Shown here: positions 35,439-43,706 of the stretch, piece after piece | How positions within the stretch are numbered: the stretch's first letter is position 1 | Layout of the letters: every line of letters starts with the position of its first letter | Source: a bacterium | GTDB taxonomy: Bacteria; Pseudomonadota; Alphaproteobacteria; SP197 | Direction: 5' to 3' | DNA length: 64,000 bases | Assembly (NCBI GenBank): GCA_028821455.1 | Contig: JAPPGE010000068.1 | Span: forward strand, 20,678 to 84,677 | Notes under the pieces: model-generated | What the model was told of the DNA's origin: nothing | Database searches by the model: none | The model's input: the letters and a program-made list of their open reading frames with translations, nothing else | Translations under genes and position numbers: made by a program

Positions 35439-36179
35439 TCAGGAAAGTGACCGGAGCATGTGGCCATGGATCCCCGGATTTCCGGCAAGGACGGAGGGTG
35501 GCGCGGCGCCGGGAAGAGTGCCATCAAGTCGGGTGACGATACCCCCAGCTTCCTGGATCAGAATGGTGCCGGCCGCCAGACTGTCCGGATCGGCGCCGTC
35601 CGCCCAGTAGCCGTCAAGCCTGCCGCCTGCCAGCCAGGCCAGGTCGAGTGACGGCGCGCCAAGGCAGCGCAGACGGGGACCCTGTTTCAGCAGCCGGGCG
35701 ATGCCGAGGGCACTTGGCACACCGTCGCCGTGGGCAAGGACGCTCCCGGGGAGCGCTCTGGTCCGGGAGACCCGCAGACGCCGCGAATGCATGAAGGCGC
35801 CGTGCCCCCGTTCGGCCCAGAAAAGCTCGTCCCTCAGGGGGTCGAGGACGACACCGGCGACGACCTCGCCGGTCATCTCGACGGCGACGGCAACGGAGAC
35901 ATGGGGAACGGCATGGATGAGGTTGTCGACGCCATCGAGCGCACTGACGACCCAGCGGCTGCCGCCCTCCGGGTCATCGAAGGAGAAATCCGGACGGGCT
36001 CGGGCGAGTTCCCGTCTGATGGTCTCTCCCGCGCGGCGCCTGGAGGCCTCGACGAACCGTGCTGCCCCCGCCATCGAGGACACCAGGTTGTCGGCCTCGT
36101 TGTAGTCCCTGATCAGGGCGACCGCCGCTTTCGACGCCGCCTTCGCCATGACGTTGATGAGAGGCGATTGGGAGGCCAA
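35439..36179 (-). CDS. Inositol monophosphatase family protein, probable catalytic degeneracy
   Basis: 246 aa with the IMPase fold pattern and length. The usual metal-binding motifs are altered. The GEE motif reads DDPEGG (68-73). The DPIDGT motif reads SALDGV (79-84), so its first Asp is Ser79, while Asp82 remains. WDxAAG reads DSLAAG (199-204), so its Asp is Ser200. Loss of two or three metal ligands suggests weak or no phosphatase activity. The gene lies between efp and the MotA-like gene, all in the same direction; nine bases separate it from efp. It may act as a binding or scaffold protein, which is inference only. Confidence 0.8.
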   Translation of the reverse strand: MASQSPLINVMAKAASKAAVALIRDYNEADNLVSSMAGAARFVEASRRRAGETIRRELARARPDFSFDDPEGGSRWVVSALDGVDNLIHAVPHVSVAVAVEMTGEVVAGVVLDPLRDELFWAERGHGAFMHSRRLRVSRTRALPGSVLAHGDGVPSALGIARLLKQGPRLRCLGAPSLDLAWLAGGRLDGYWADGADPDSLAAGTILIQEAGGIVTRLDGTLPGAAPPSVLAGNPGIHGHMLRSLS

Positions 36180-36188
36180 GACTGTCGA

Positions 36189-36755
36189 TCAGTCCTTCGC
36201 GCGTTCCCGGTAGGTCGCGTCCACGGTATTGACCACCACCCTGACACCGGTCTCGATGTGTGGTGGAACCATGATGCGCAGTCCGTTCTCCAGGATGGCG
36301 GGCTTGTAGGATGACGCGGCAGTCTGTCCCTTGACCACCGCTTCGGTTTCAACAATGGCGAGAACGACCGTTTCCGGCAGGGAGACGCCGACAACCTCGT
36401 CTTCATGGGACTGGATCATGACCTCCATGCCGTCCTGGAGAAAGGCCGCATCGGAACCCAGCATGCCACGGTTGATGATCGTCTGCTCGAAGGTCTCGGA
36501 ATTCATGAACGTGAAGGAGTCCGCATCGGCAAAGAGGAACTGGTGCGGCGTGTCCCAGAGCCTGACCCGTTCCACGGATTCCGACGACCGGAACCGCTCG
36601 TTGAGCTTCGTGCCGTCGCGGATGTCCTTGAGTTCCACCTGGAGATAGGCGCCACCCTTGCCAGGCTGGGTGTGCTGGATTCTGGTGGCGACCAGAAGCC
36701 GGTCCTTGTGGTGGATCACCATGCCAGGACGGATCGCGTTGCCGTCGATCTTCAT
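36189..36755 (-). CDS. efp: Elongation factor P
   Basis: 188 aa, the expected length. N-terminal KOW-like domain with MKIDGNAIRPGMVIHHKDRL and the loop HTQPGKGGAY carrying Lys33, the residue modified by beta-lysylation in many bacteria. The central and C-terminal OB domains end in the family signature around VPPHIETGVRVVVNTVDATYRERAKD. EF-P relieves ribosome stalling at polyproline stretches. No epmA/epmB modification genes are seen in the window. Confidence 0.96.
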   Translation of the reverse strand: MKIDGNAIRPGMVIHHKDRLLVATRIQHTQPGKGGAYLQVELKDIRDGTKLNERFRSSESVERVRLWDTPHQFLFADADSFTFMNSETFEQTIINRGMLGSDAAFLQDGMEVMIQSHEDEVVGVSLPETVVLAIVETEAVVKGQTAASSYKPAILENGLRIMVPPHIETGVRVVVNTVDATYRERAKD

Positions 36756-37136
36756 GACATCACTACCTGATGTTGGGAGTTTCGAGCGGCGCGGACGCTA
36801 GCACCGCCCCCTGCCCGAGGCAAGGCCACGTGCGACCATGATCCGGTAATCATAACGCTTCCACATGATCTTCACGTTGTATTTCCTGCTCATGATCTCA
36901 GAGTCATATCTGCGAATAGTGATCTGACATTCACAACCGTTGCGAAAGGACCATCACGATGAATCAGATCGCCCGCATGCAGGTCCTGCCGATGTCGTCG
37001 CTGATCCGCATCCGCATCAGGGGTTCATCAACACCACGCGGGCTGGCAGGGGTGCGCAGAATGACTTTCGCGCCGGTCCTGATCGTGAGCTGGCAGCATT
37101 CCCCAAGCCGAGTCCGACTGCTAGCGACAGGCCGAC
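36756..37136. other. Intergenic region upstream of efp and vapBC
   Basis: About 380 bp, locally AT-richer than the surroundings around 36840-36950, so probably promoter-bearing. A frame from ATG 36959 with a GAAAGGA box gives 78 codons of low-complexity product running into vapB. I do not consider it a gene with confidence. Confidence 0.45.
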
Positions 37137-37172
37137 TTGATGCACTGATGAATGTCGATTATGCTCTGCATC
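37137..37172 (+). promoter_or_regulatory. Predicted leaderless promoter of the vapBC operon
   Basis: TTGATG (37137-37142), a 17-bp spacer and TATGCT (37160-37165) lie directly before the vapB ATG at 37173, so the predicted start point falls on or next to the initiation codon. GATGCA (37139-37144) and its complement TGCATC (37167-37172) flank the promoter and could be the two half-sites bound by the ribbon-helix-helix antitoxin. Confidence 0.55.
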
Positions 37173-37421
37173 ATGAGAACAACCATATCGCTTGACGAGT
37201 ACCTCGAGAGGCAGGTTCGCCGACGGGCGGCCGCCGAGGGCCTCAGCGTCAGCGCATTCATCTCCAAGGTCCTCAACGACGCGCTGAAACGGCGGGCACC
37301 GCCGGAGCAGACCCCGTTCCGCCTGGTGACGGTGCGCAATGCACGTCTTCTCCCGGGGGTCGATCTCGATTCGCCAAGATCGCTCGATGTGGAGGATGAC
37401 CGGGCGCAGTTCGGACGGTGA
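37173..37421 (+). CDS. Ribbon-helix-helix antitoxin (CopG/VapB-like)
   Basis: 82 aa starting MRTTISLDEYLERQVRRRAAAEGLSVSAFISKVLNDAL, a CopG-type ribbon-helix-helix DNA-binding domain (beta strand RTTISLD, then two helices). The C-terminal tail (RLVTVRNARLLPGVDLDSP) is the type that neutralises a PIN toxin. The start is set at ATG 37173; the longer frame from 37152 begins inside the promoter. The toxin gene follows 14 bases downstream. Confidence 0.87.
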   Translation: MRTTISLDEYLERQVRRRAAAEGLSVSAFISKVLNDALKRRAPPEQTPFRLVTVRNARLLPGVDLDSPRSLDVEDDRAQFGR

Positions 37422-37435
37422 GGTCGTGACACGCG

Positions 37436-37879
37436 ATGCTCCTTCCCGACGTCAACGTGCTGATCTACGCGCATTTCGAGAACATCGTTGCGGAACAGGC
37501 CGACTACGCGCGTTGGCTCACCCGATTGGCGACAGGATCCGAGCCGTTCGCTCTTTCCGTCCTCGTCCTGTCTGGATTCGTTCGCATCGCCACCAATCCC
37601 CGGATATTCGATCCGCCATCGAGCCTGGAAAGGGCTTTTGCCTTCGTCTCGTCGCTTGTCGAACGGCCGACGGCCCGGATTGTCGGTCCCGGTCCCGATC
37701 ACCTAGAGATTTTCGAGCGGCTGTGCCGTGAAGCGGGCGCGACGGGGAAGCTGGTTGCCGACGCTCAACACGCGGCGGTTGCGGTCGAGCACGGCTGCAC
37801 CATGGTGTCCACCGACTCCGACTTCAACCGGTTCGCCGGGGTCCGGTGGCACCACCCGCTGCGCCCCGACGGTCTGTAG
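37436..37879 (+). CDS. vapC: VapC-family PIN-domain toxin
   Basis: 147 aa PIN-domain nuclease: first catalytic Asp in LLPDVNVLIYA, a glycine/aspartate helix region GKLVADAQHAAVAVEHG, and STDSDFNRF carrying the last acidic residues. Members cut tRNA, rRNA or mRNA with Mg2+. It is the second gene of the pair and appears intact. The type with PDVNVLIYAH is typical of type II VapBC pairs in Alphaproteobacteria. Confidence 0.9.
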   Translation: MLLPDVNVLIYAHFENIVAEQADYARWLTRLATGSEPFALSVLVLSGFVRIATNPRIFDPPSSLERAFAFVSSLVERPTARIVGPGPDHLEIFERLCREAGATGKLVADAQHAAVAVEHGCTMVSTDSDFNRFAGVRWHHPLRPDGL

Positions 37880-38074
37880 CTTCGGCGCATTCTGATACGG
37901 ATTCCGGCGGGAGCCCTATCTGTCCGGCGCCGGGTTGCGTGGTCACTTCGAATGTCTCGCATTCCCTGCCGGGCGCCGCGGATGTGACATCGGGTGCGGG
38001 TGATGGTTTTCAGCATTCCTCTGTGCCGCAGCGCCGCTGCTGTCTGGCGAGCGGCTCAGGGCGGTGAGGGAGTC

Positions 38075-38425
38075 TCACCTCGGTCGTTGTGGCGGGGCGG
38101 GGAGTTCGTGGTGGAATGTGCCACCAGATGTTCGGGTCATGTCGGCGATGCGGGCGACGATGGAGGGCTCGCCCTTCAGGTGAATGTCGCGCCAGCCCAG
38201 GCGCAGGGCGAGCATGGCGTATCCGGCATCGGGGCCGCAGTCGATCAGCGCCCGTAACGAAGGGGTGTCGGCGCCGGCCTGACGCATCATTTCCAGAAGA
38301 TAGGCCGGACCCAGCCGCGCGCAGGCCCCCGGTGCGGTGACAAGGAGGATCGCCCGGTTGCATCGCCGGGCCTCCGCCACGGCCGCGCGGGCTTCCTCCA
38401 GGGTTTCGACGACGCGGGGTGTCAG
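38075..38425 (-). CDS. Conserved-looking small protein following pgk, start unclear
   Basis: About 116 aa beginning at the pgk stop. The part TPRVVETLEEARAAVAEARR...AILLVTAPGACARLGPAYLLEMMRQAG...IDCGPDAGYAMLALRLGWRDIHLKG reads like a real compact alpha/beta protein. I cannot name the family. There is no ATG, GTG or TTG near the expected start. A CTG at 38423-38425 overlaps the pgk TGA (CTGA) and has GGAGG five bases upstream. Otherwise the first ATG is at 38473, inside pgk. Coupling to pgk seems likely. Its function is unknown. Confidence 0.55.
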   Translation of the reverse strand: MTPRVVETLEEARAAVAEARRCNRAILLVTAPGACARLGPAYLLEMMRQAGADTPSLRALIDCGPDAGYAMLALRLGWRDIHLKGEPSIVARIADMTRTSGGTFHHELPAPPQRPR

Positions 38426-39606
38426 GCCGCCTCCAGCGCCACCAGTCCAGGGAGCGGTGTGCCCTCGAGCCATTGCAGGAAGGCGCCGCCAGCCGTGGAG
38501 ACGTAAGAGAACCCGTCCGCGGCGCCGGCATGGGTGAGAGCGGCTGCCGTATCGCCGCCGCCCGCCACCGAGAAGACCGAACCGATCTGGGTGAGATCCG
38601 CGATTGCGCGGGCGAGACCGACGGTGCCTGCGTCGAACCCGTCGCGTTCGAACATCCCCATGGGCCCGTTCCAGACCACGGTCCTGCATCCTCCGATGAG
38701 GCGCGAGGCCGCCGCTACGCTCAGCGGTCCGATGTCGAGAATCCGTGCCTCGCGGTCAATGGCGTCAAGACCACAGGGCACCGGTCGGCCATCCTCCTCG
38801 ACGACAGCATCGACAGGCAGGTGAATGGCATGACCACGCTCGCGGGCCGCCTTCATGATGCGATCGGCGGTATCGGTCATGTCGCCCTCGTGGAGCGAGG
38901 CACCGATCCCGGTGCCTTGGGCGGCGAGAAAGGTGTTGGCCATGGCGCCGCCGACGACGAGATGATCCGCCCAGCGTGACAGATGGTCCAGAATGGCAAG
39001 CTTGGTCGACACCTTGGCGCCGCCGACGATGGCGGCCACCGGACGTGCGGGGTGAGTGAGTGCCCGGGCGATGGCGTTGACTTCCTCCTCCATGAGGCGT
39101 CCGGCACAGGATGGCAGCAGACGTGCCAGCGACGTCACCGAGGCATGGGCGCGGTGGCTGACCGAAAATGCATCGTTGACGTAGATGTCGCCGAGGGCGC
39201 CGAGGGCACGGGCGAAGTTCCGATCATCAGCCTCCTCTCCCGGGTGGAAGCGGAGATTCTCGAGAACGGCAACGTCACCGGGTCCGGTGGCCGCAATGGT
39301 GTCTGCGGCGCTGTCGCCGATCGTGTCGGTGGCGAAGGCCACCGGACGACGAAGGGCATCCGCGACGGCGACGGCGACGGGAGCCAGAGACAGCGAGGGA
39401 TCGGGCCTGCCTGCCGGTCTGCCGAGATGGGCGAGAATGATCGTGCGGGCTCCCTTGCCTGCGAGTTCGCGCACGGTGGCGAGGCTCCGGGCGATCCGTT
39501 CGCTTCCCGTGACACATCCACCGTCGATCGGCACGTTGAGATCGAGGCGCAACAGGACCCGCCTGCCGGCGGGATTGATGTCATCAAGTGTGCGGAAGGT
39601 GCCCAC
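38422..39606 (-). CDS. pgk: Phosphoglycerate kinase
   Basis: 394 aa, the normal size. Two Rossmann-like lobes; signatures VLLRLDLNVPIDGG, AHLGRPAGRPDPSLSL, LENLRFHPGEEADD, GGAKVSTKLAILDHL and GGGDTAAAL. It transfers the 1-phosphate of 1,3-bisphosphoglycerate to ADP. The start is GTG 39606; an AGGAGA lies about a dozen bases upstream. It follows gap by 19 bases and precedes a small ORF. The order tkt - gap - pgk is a classic central-carbon block. Confidence 0.97.
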   Translation of the reverse strand: MGTFRTLDDINPAGRRVLLRLDLNVPIDGGCVTGSERIARSLATVRELAGKGARTIILAHLGRPAGRPDPSLSLAPVAVAVADALRRPVAFATDTIGDSAADTIAATGPGDVAVLENLRFHPGEEADDRNFARALGALGDIYVNDAFSVSHRAHASVTSLARLLPSCAGRLMEEEVNAIARALTHPARPVAAIVGGAKVSTKLAILDHLSRWADHLVVGGAMANTFLAAQGTGIGASLHEGDMTDTADRIMKAARERGHAIHLPVDAVVEEDGRPVPCGLDAIDREARILDIGPLSVAAASRLIGGCRTVVWNGPMGMFERDGFDAGTVGLARAIADLTQIGSVFSVAGGGDTAAALTHAGAADGFSYVSTAGGAFLQWLEGTPLPGLVALEAA

Positions 39607-39625
39607 GGCCGGGCAGGGCGTTCTC

Positions 39626-40633
39626 CTAGAGGAACCTGGCGAGCGACGCTGCGGTGTCGCTCATCCGGTTCGAGAATCCCCATTCGTTGTCATACCAGGA
39701 AAGCACCCTGACAAACCGGCCGTCGATGACCTTGGTCTCGCCGAGATCGAAGACGGAACTCGCTGGATTGTGGTTGAAGTCACTGGAAACGAGGGGCTTG
39801 TCGTTGACCGCAAGAATACCCTTGAGACGGCCGCGCGCCGCCTTGCTGACAGCGCGGTTGACAGCCTCCACACTGGTCTCCTGCAGTGCCTCGAACTTGA
39901 AGTCGACGAGACTGACATTGGGCGTGGGAACCCGGATCGACGTGCCGTCGAGCTTGCCTTCGAGTTCCGGCAGCACCAGGCCCACGGCGCGGGCGGCGCC
40001 GGTGGAGGTGGGAATCATGGACGCCGATGCGGCACGTGCCCGGCGCGGGTCGGCGTGCAGGGTGTCGACCGTTCTCTGGTCTCCGGTGAAGGCGTGGATG
40101 GTTGTCATGAATCCGTGACGGATGCCGACCGCCTTGTGAAGCACGGCGGCGACTGGCGCCAGGCAGTTGGTCGTGCACGATGCGTTGGAGATGACATCGT
40201 GCGCCTTGCGAAGTTTGCCGTGATTGACCCCGTAGACCACCGTGAGATCCGCCCCTTGCGCCGGCGCGGAGACCAGGACCTTGCGGGCGCCGGCATCGAG
40301 GTGCTGTGAGGCCTTCTCGCGGGAGGCAAAGATGCCCGTGCATTCCATGACGACGTCGATCTCGAGGTCGCCCCAGGGAAGACGGGAGGGATCCCGCTCC
40401 TGGATCACAGTGACACTCTTTCCATCGACCTCGAGCGCGGACCCGCGCGCCGAAACCTCACCCGGGTAGGTGCCGTGAACCGTGTCGTATTTCAGGAGGT
40501 GAGCGTTGGCCTCGGCGGTGCCCAGATCGTTGATGGCAACGAACTCCAGGTCATCGCGCCCCGATTCCATCGCGGCACGAAAGACAAGGCGGCCGATACG
40601 GCCAAATCCATTGATGGCAACGCGTACCGCCAT
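39626..40633 (-). CDS. gap: Type I glyceraldehyde-3-phosphate dehydrogenase
   Basis: 335 aa from ATG 40633, preceded by GGAGGAAGG; the longer frame to 40831 overlaps tkt and is not used. NAD-binding MAVRVAINGFGRIGRLVFRA, catalytic Cys153 in SNASCTTNCLAP and the C-terminal SWYDNEWGFSNRM. It oxidises glyceraldehyde 3-phosphate with NAD+ and phosphate. Second gene of the tkt-gap-pgk run. Confidence 0.97.
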   Translation of the reverse strand: MAVRVAINGFGRIGRLVFRAAMESGRDDLEFVAINDLGTAEANAHLLKYDTVHGTYPGEVSARGSALEVDGKSVTVIQERDPSRLPWGDLEIDVVMECTGIFASREKASQHLDAGARKVLVSAPAQGADLTVVYGVNHGKLRKAHDVISNASCTTNCLAPVAAVLHKAVGIRHGFMTTIHAFTGDQRTVDTLHADPRRARAASASMIPTSTGAARAVGLVLPELEGKLDGTSIRVPTPNVSLVDFKFEALQETSVEAVNRAVSKAARGRLKGILAVNDKPLVSSDFNHNPASSVFDLGETKVIDGRFVRVLSWYDNEWGFSNRMSDTAASLARFL

Positions 40634-40724
40634 ACCTTCCTCCAGGGTCGATGAGAGACCCCGTCCTAACTGTTTCCATGGCCGCCGGTCAACGCATCCC
40701 TTGGGACAGCCGGGCCCTTCCTTG

Positions 40725-42725
40725 TCAGAGGCGCTTTCTGACCGCCTCGACGACCGCCTCGGGCGTGATGCCGAAGTGCTCGTAGAGCGCTCCGCCGGGC
40801 GCCGATTCACCAAACCCGCCGACGCCGACAAACCCGCCTTCTTCGCCGATGATGTCCGTCCACCCGAAGGGCAGGGACGCCTCGACGGCGACGGTCGCCC
40901 GGTCGCGCGGGATCAGGGCGGCGCGTGCATCCTGACCCTGGCTCCTGAAGAGTTCCTGGCACGGCATCGACACGACCCGCGTGCCGATCCCGTCATCCTC
41001 GAGAATCCGGCCTGCCTCGATGGCGATCGCGACTTCCGATCCACTGGCAACGATGGTCGCCCGGTGTGCTGCCGCGGCCTCGCGAATCACGTAGGCGCCC
41101 GTGCTGCAGGCGTTGCCGGGAAGAGGTTCATGCCTCGACTGGGGAAGACCCTGCCGGGAGAGCGCGATCACCGATGGCGTCGTCTGCGCGGTCAGGGCCA
41201 GTTCCCAACACTCGGCGGTCTCGATGGCATCCGCCGGTCGGTAGACATTCAGGTTGGGAATGGCCCTCAGGCTGGCGAGGTGTTCGACCGGCTGGTGTGT
41301 CGGCCCGTCCTCGCCAAGTCCGATCGAGTCATGTGTCATCACGTAAACGACGCGCTGCTGCATGAGAGCGGCAAGGCGGATGGACGGACGGCAGTAGTCG
41401 GTGAACGCAAGAAAGGTCCCGCCGTAGGGGATGATCCCGCCATGGAGAGCCATGCCGGTCATGGCGGCAGCCATGGCGTGCTCGCGGACTCCGTAGCGAA
41501 CGTAGGTTCCGGAATAGTCCCCGGCCGTGATGTCGGCCATCGCGGCTGTGCGCGTATTGTTGGAGCCGGTGAGGTCGGCCGACCCACCGATCATTTCGGG
41601 CAGGACTCCGGTCAGACGGTCAAGCGCCAGTTCGCTCGCCTTGCGGGTGGCGACCCGGACCGGATCGGCGAGCAGGCGGGAGACATGGTCGGCCGTGACA
41701 TCGCGGACCCGATCTTCGATGTCGCCGGCCATGCGCCGCTCGAACTCCCCGTGCACGGTGGCATCGAGTGCATCGAACTTGCGTTGCCATTCCTCGTGGA
41801 GGGGGGCGTTGCGCCGCCCTGCCTCTTTCCAGGCATCGAGAATGTCACCGGGAATGACGAAGGGTTCGGCATCCCAGCCCAGTTCGCTTCGTGCCGCGGA
41901 CACCTCGTCTGCGCCCAGGGGAGAGCCGTGGGCCGCCGCCGTTCCGGCCTTGCCGGGAGAGCCGAATCCAATGACGGTGCGGCAGGCGATGAGACTTGGG
42001 CGGTCGCTGTCGAGGGCCCGTTCAAGAGCATCGGCGATCGCCTCGCCATCATGGCCATCAACGCTTTCCACCGCCCAGTTCAGGGCCCTGAAACGCGCCA
42101 GGGCGTCGTCGGAGACGGCGAGCGAGGTCGGCCCGTCGATCGAGATGCCGTTGTCGTCGAACAGCACGATCAGGCGGTTGAGCGCGAGGTGGCCGGCCAG
42201 AGAGGCGGCCTCGTGGCTGATTCCCTCCATCAGGCAACCATCGCCGGCAATGACCCAGGTGCGGTGGTCGACGAGGTCGCCGAAGCGGTCCGCCATGATC
42301 CTTTCGCCAAGGGCCATGCCGACGGCGTTGGCGAAACCCTGGCCGAGCGGTCCGGTGGTCGTCTCGATGCCGGGGCTTGCGCCGTATTCGGGATGGCCCG
42401 CGGTACGGCTTCCCAGCTGTCTGAACCTGCGGATCTCGTTCAGCGACATGTCGGCGTAGCCCGACAGATGGAGCAGCGCGTAGAGCAGCATGGACCCGTG
42501 ACCGGCCGAGAGCACGAAGCGGTCCCGGTCCGGCCACTCCGGATGCCTCGGGTCGAACTTCAGAAACCGGGTGAAGAGCACAGTGGCGACATCGGCCATG
42601 CCCATGGGCATGCCGGGATGTCCGCTCGCTGCCGCCTCGACGGCGTCCATGGCAAGGGCCCTTATGGCGTTTGCCATCCTGCGTTGTGTGACTCGTTCCA
42701 CCGCCTGCCCGTCCATCAGGATCAT
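40725..42725 (-). CDS. tkt: Transketolase
   Basis: 666 aa. ThDP enzyme with the transketolase pattern: ASGHPGMPMGMADV, TTGPLGQGFANAVGMA, the GDGCLMEG metal/ThDP motif, and in the pyrimidine domain YVRYGVREHAMAAAMTG. It moves two-carbon units in the non-oxidative pentose phosphate (or Calvin) pathway. Annotated from ATG 42725 with GAGAGG close upstream; ATG 42716 is also possible. It heads the minus-strand block; the DUF4164-zapA genes are divergent across about 160 bp. Confidence 0.97.
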   Translation of the reverse strand: MILMDGQAVERVTQRRMANAIRALAMDAVEAAASGHPGMPMGMADVATVLFTRFLKFDPRHPEWPDRDRFVLSAGHGSMLLYALLHLSGYADMSLNEIRRFRQLGSRTAGHPEYGASPGIETTTGPLGQGFANAVGMALGERIMADRFGDLVDHRTWVIAGDGCLMEGISHEAASLAGHLALNRLIVLFDDNGISIDGPTSLAVSDDALARFRALNWAVESVDGHDGEAIADALERALDSDRPSLIACRTVIGFGSPGKAGTAAAHGSPLGADEVSAARSELGWDAEPFVIPGDILDAWKEAGRRNAPLHEEWQRKFDALDATVHGEFERRMAGDIEDRVRDVTADHVSRLLADPVRVATRKASELALDRLTGVLPEMIGGSADLTGSNNTRTAAMADITAGDYSGTYVRYGVREHAMAAAMTGMALHGGIIPYGGTFLAFTDYCRPSIRLAALMQQRVVYVMTHDSIGLGEDGPTHQPVEHLASLRAIPNLNVYRPADAIETAECWELALTAQTTPSVIALSRQGLPQSRHEPLPGNACSTGAYVIREAAAAHRATIVASGSEVAIAIEAGRILEDDGIGTRVVSMPCQELFRSQGQDARAALIPRDRATVAVEASLPFGWTDIIGEEGGFVGVGGFGESAPGGALYEHFGITPEAVVEAVRKRL

Positions 42726-42889
42726 GAACCTCTCGCTCTATGCCCCCAGGTCCGGTGGCATCGGCACCCTACATAAAGAGTGGAGGGAAACGGGACAAGG
42801 TCCGCCAGGCCATGCCAATTCGCAACGCCTGCCTTTATTGGCGTGCTCCATGGCGCTATTGTCGCCCCGACTTCGGACCGGGAGCGAAC

Positions 42890-43153
42890 ATGGCTTCAAG
42901 GGACAGGACGTTGATGAGGCTGGACAAGGCCGTCAAGCGACTGGAACGTGCCCTTGACGTATCGCAGGATGCACGCAAGGGAGTTGCGCAGGGCCAGGCG
43001 CAGGAGAACCTCGGTGGTGCCGGGCAGGGAATGAAGGAACTCGAAGAGCGGCTGAAGACGGCGGATGCCCGCCTGGGATCCGTGATCTCGGAACTGAAAA
43101 CGATGCTGGAGCGCGGCGATGCCTCAGGTGACGGTACTGATCAACGGTCATGA
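42890..43153 (+). CDS. DUF4164-like coiled-coil protein
   Basis: 87 aa from ATG 42890 (GGGAG upstream). Nearly all helix with heptads (LDKAVKRLERALDV, MKELEERLKTADARLGSVISELKTML). It sits immediately before zapA, overlapping it by 35 bp, which is the usual position of the DUF4164 family in Alphaproteobacteria. Probably linked to cell division; the precise role is unknown. Confidence 0.8.
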   Translation: MASRDRTLMRLDKAVKRLERALDVSQDARKGVAQGQAQENLGGAGQGMKELEERLKTADARLGSVISELKTMLERGDASGDGTDQRS

Positions 43154-43433
43154 GTACGACGTGGCCTGTGGCGAGGGGCAGGAAAGACGCACCTGCGAAC
43201 TCGCCGGCTATGTTGACAGCAAGATAAAGGAACTCGTCGGCCAGCTCGGCAATCTTGGTGATCAGCGTTTGCTGCTTCTGGCGTCGCTTCATCTTGTCGA
43301 TGAGCTCTGGGATTACCAGGAGGCCGGAGCCAGGGGGACGACGAAGGCGGTGGATGCGCGCCGGGCCGCTGCAATCGATGCGCTGGCGGAGCGGATCGAG
43401 CGCATGGCCGAACGCATCGAAGGCGGCGTGTGA
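43119..43433 (+). CDS. zapA: Cell division protein ZapA
   Basis: 104 aa. The N-terminal globular domain reads VTVLINGHEYDVACGEGQERR followed by a long helix (LAGYVDSKIKELVGQLGNLGDQRLLLLASLHLVDEL) and a terminal coiled coil. ZapA cross-links FtsZ filaments at midcell. It overlaps the DUF4164 gene and is followed by a candidate 6S RNA and 5-formyl-THF cyclo-ligase, an order conserved across Proteobacteria. Confidence 0.93.
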   Translation: MPQVTVLINGHEYDVACGEGQERRTCELAGYVDSKIKELVGQLGNLGDQRLLLLASLHLVDELWDYQEAGARGTTKAVDARRAAAIDALAERIERMAERIEGGV

Positions 43434-43537
43434 CGCCCGGTCCGGCTGGCGCTGCAGCGCTTGGCGCGCGAGGGTTCCACGGAGAAACTCTCAGAATTCC
43501 TGTATCCATCGCCCGGGAACCGGTTCTATAAGGGGAC

Positions 43538-43706
43538 CGGGGCGGATGTCTGCCCGGCAGGTTGTCACATCAATCCCCGGGGCCAATGCACATCATCCGG
43601 GAGCTGTCCCTGGCGGGGGTGTGCCCCCGTTATCACGGCGCCCACCTGCACACGCAGGCCACGGAGGAGTGCCCATGGAACGACGGCGCGGGTGGTGCCG
43701 CCCCTG
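43538..43706 (+). ncRNA. ssrS: Candidate 6S RNA
   Basis: The non-coding stretch between zapA and the 5-formyl-THF cyclo-ligase gene is where 6S RNA lies in many Proteobacteria. GGGGCGG (43539-43545) can pair with CCGCCCC (43698-43704), closing a structure of about 165 nt with further hairpins inside. These include CGGGGGTGTGCCCCCG and CCTGCACACGCAGG, and the interior has a central bubble pattern. A TATAAG (43527-43532) lies the right distance upstream for a promoter. 6S RNA mimics an open promoter and binds sigma70 holoenzyme. The ends are approximate, and no covariance model could be run. Confidence 0.65.

Noticed and set aside
36959..37195. Small ORF with a GAAAGGA box before vapB
   Set aside because: Product lacks a recognisable pattern and runs over the vapB promoter and start.
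40633..40831. Longer start of gap
   Set aside because: It would overlap the tkt coding region and add residues absent from GAPDH; GGAGGAAGG directly precedes ATG 40633.
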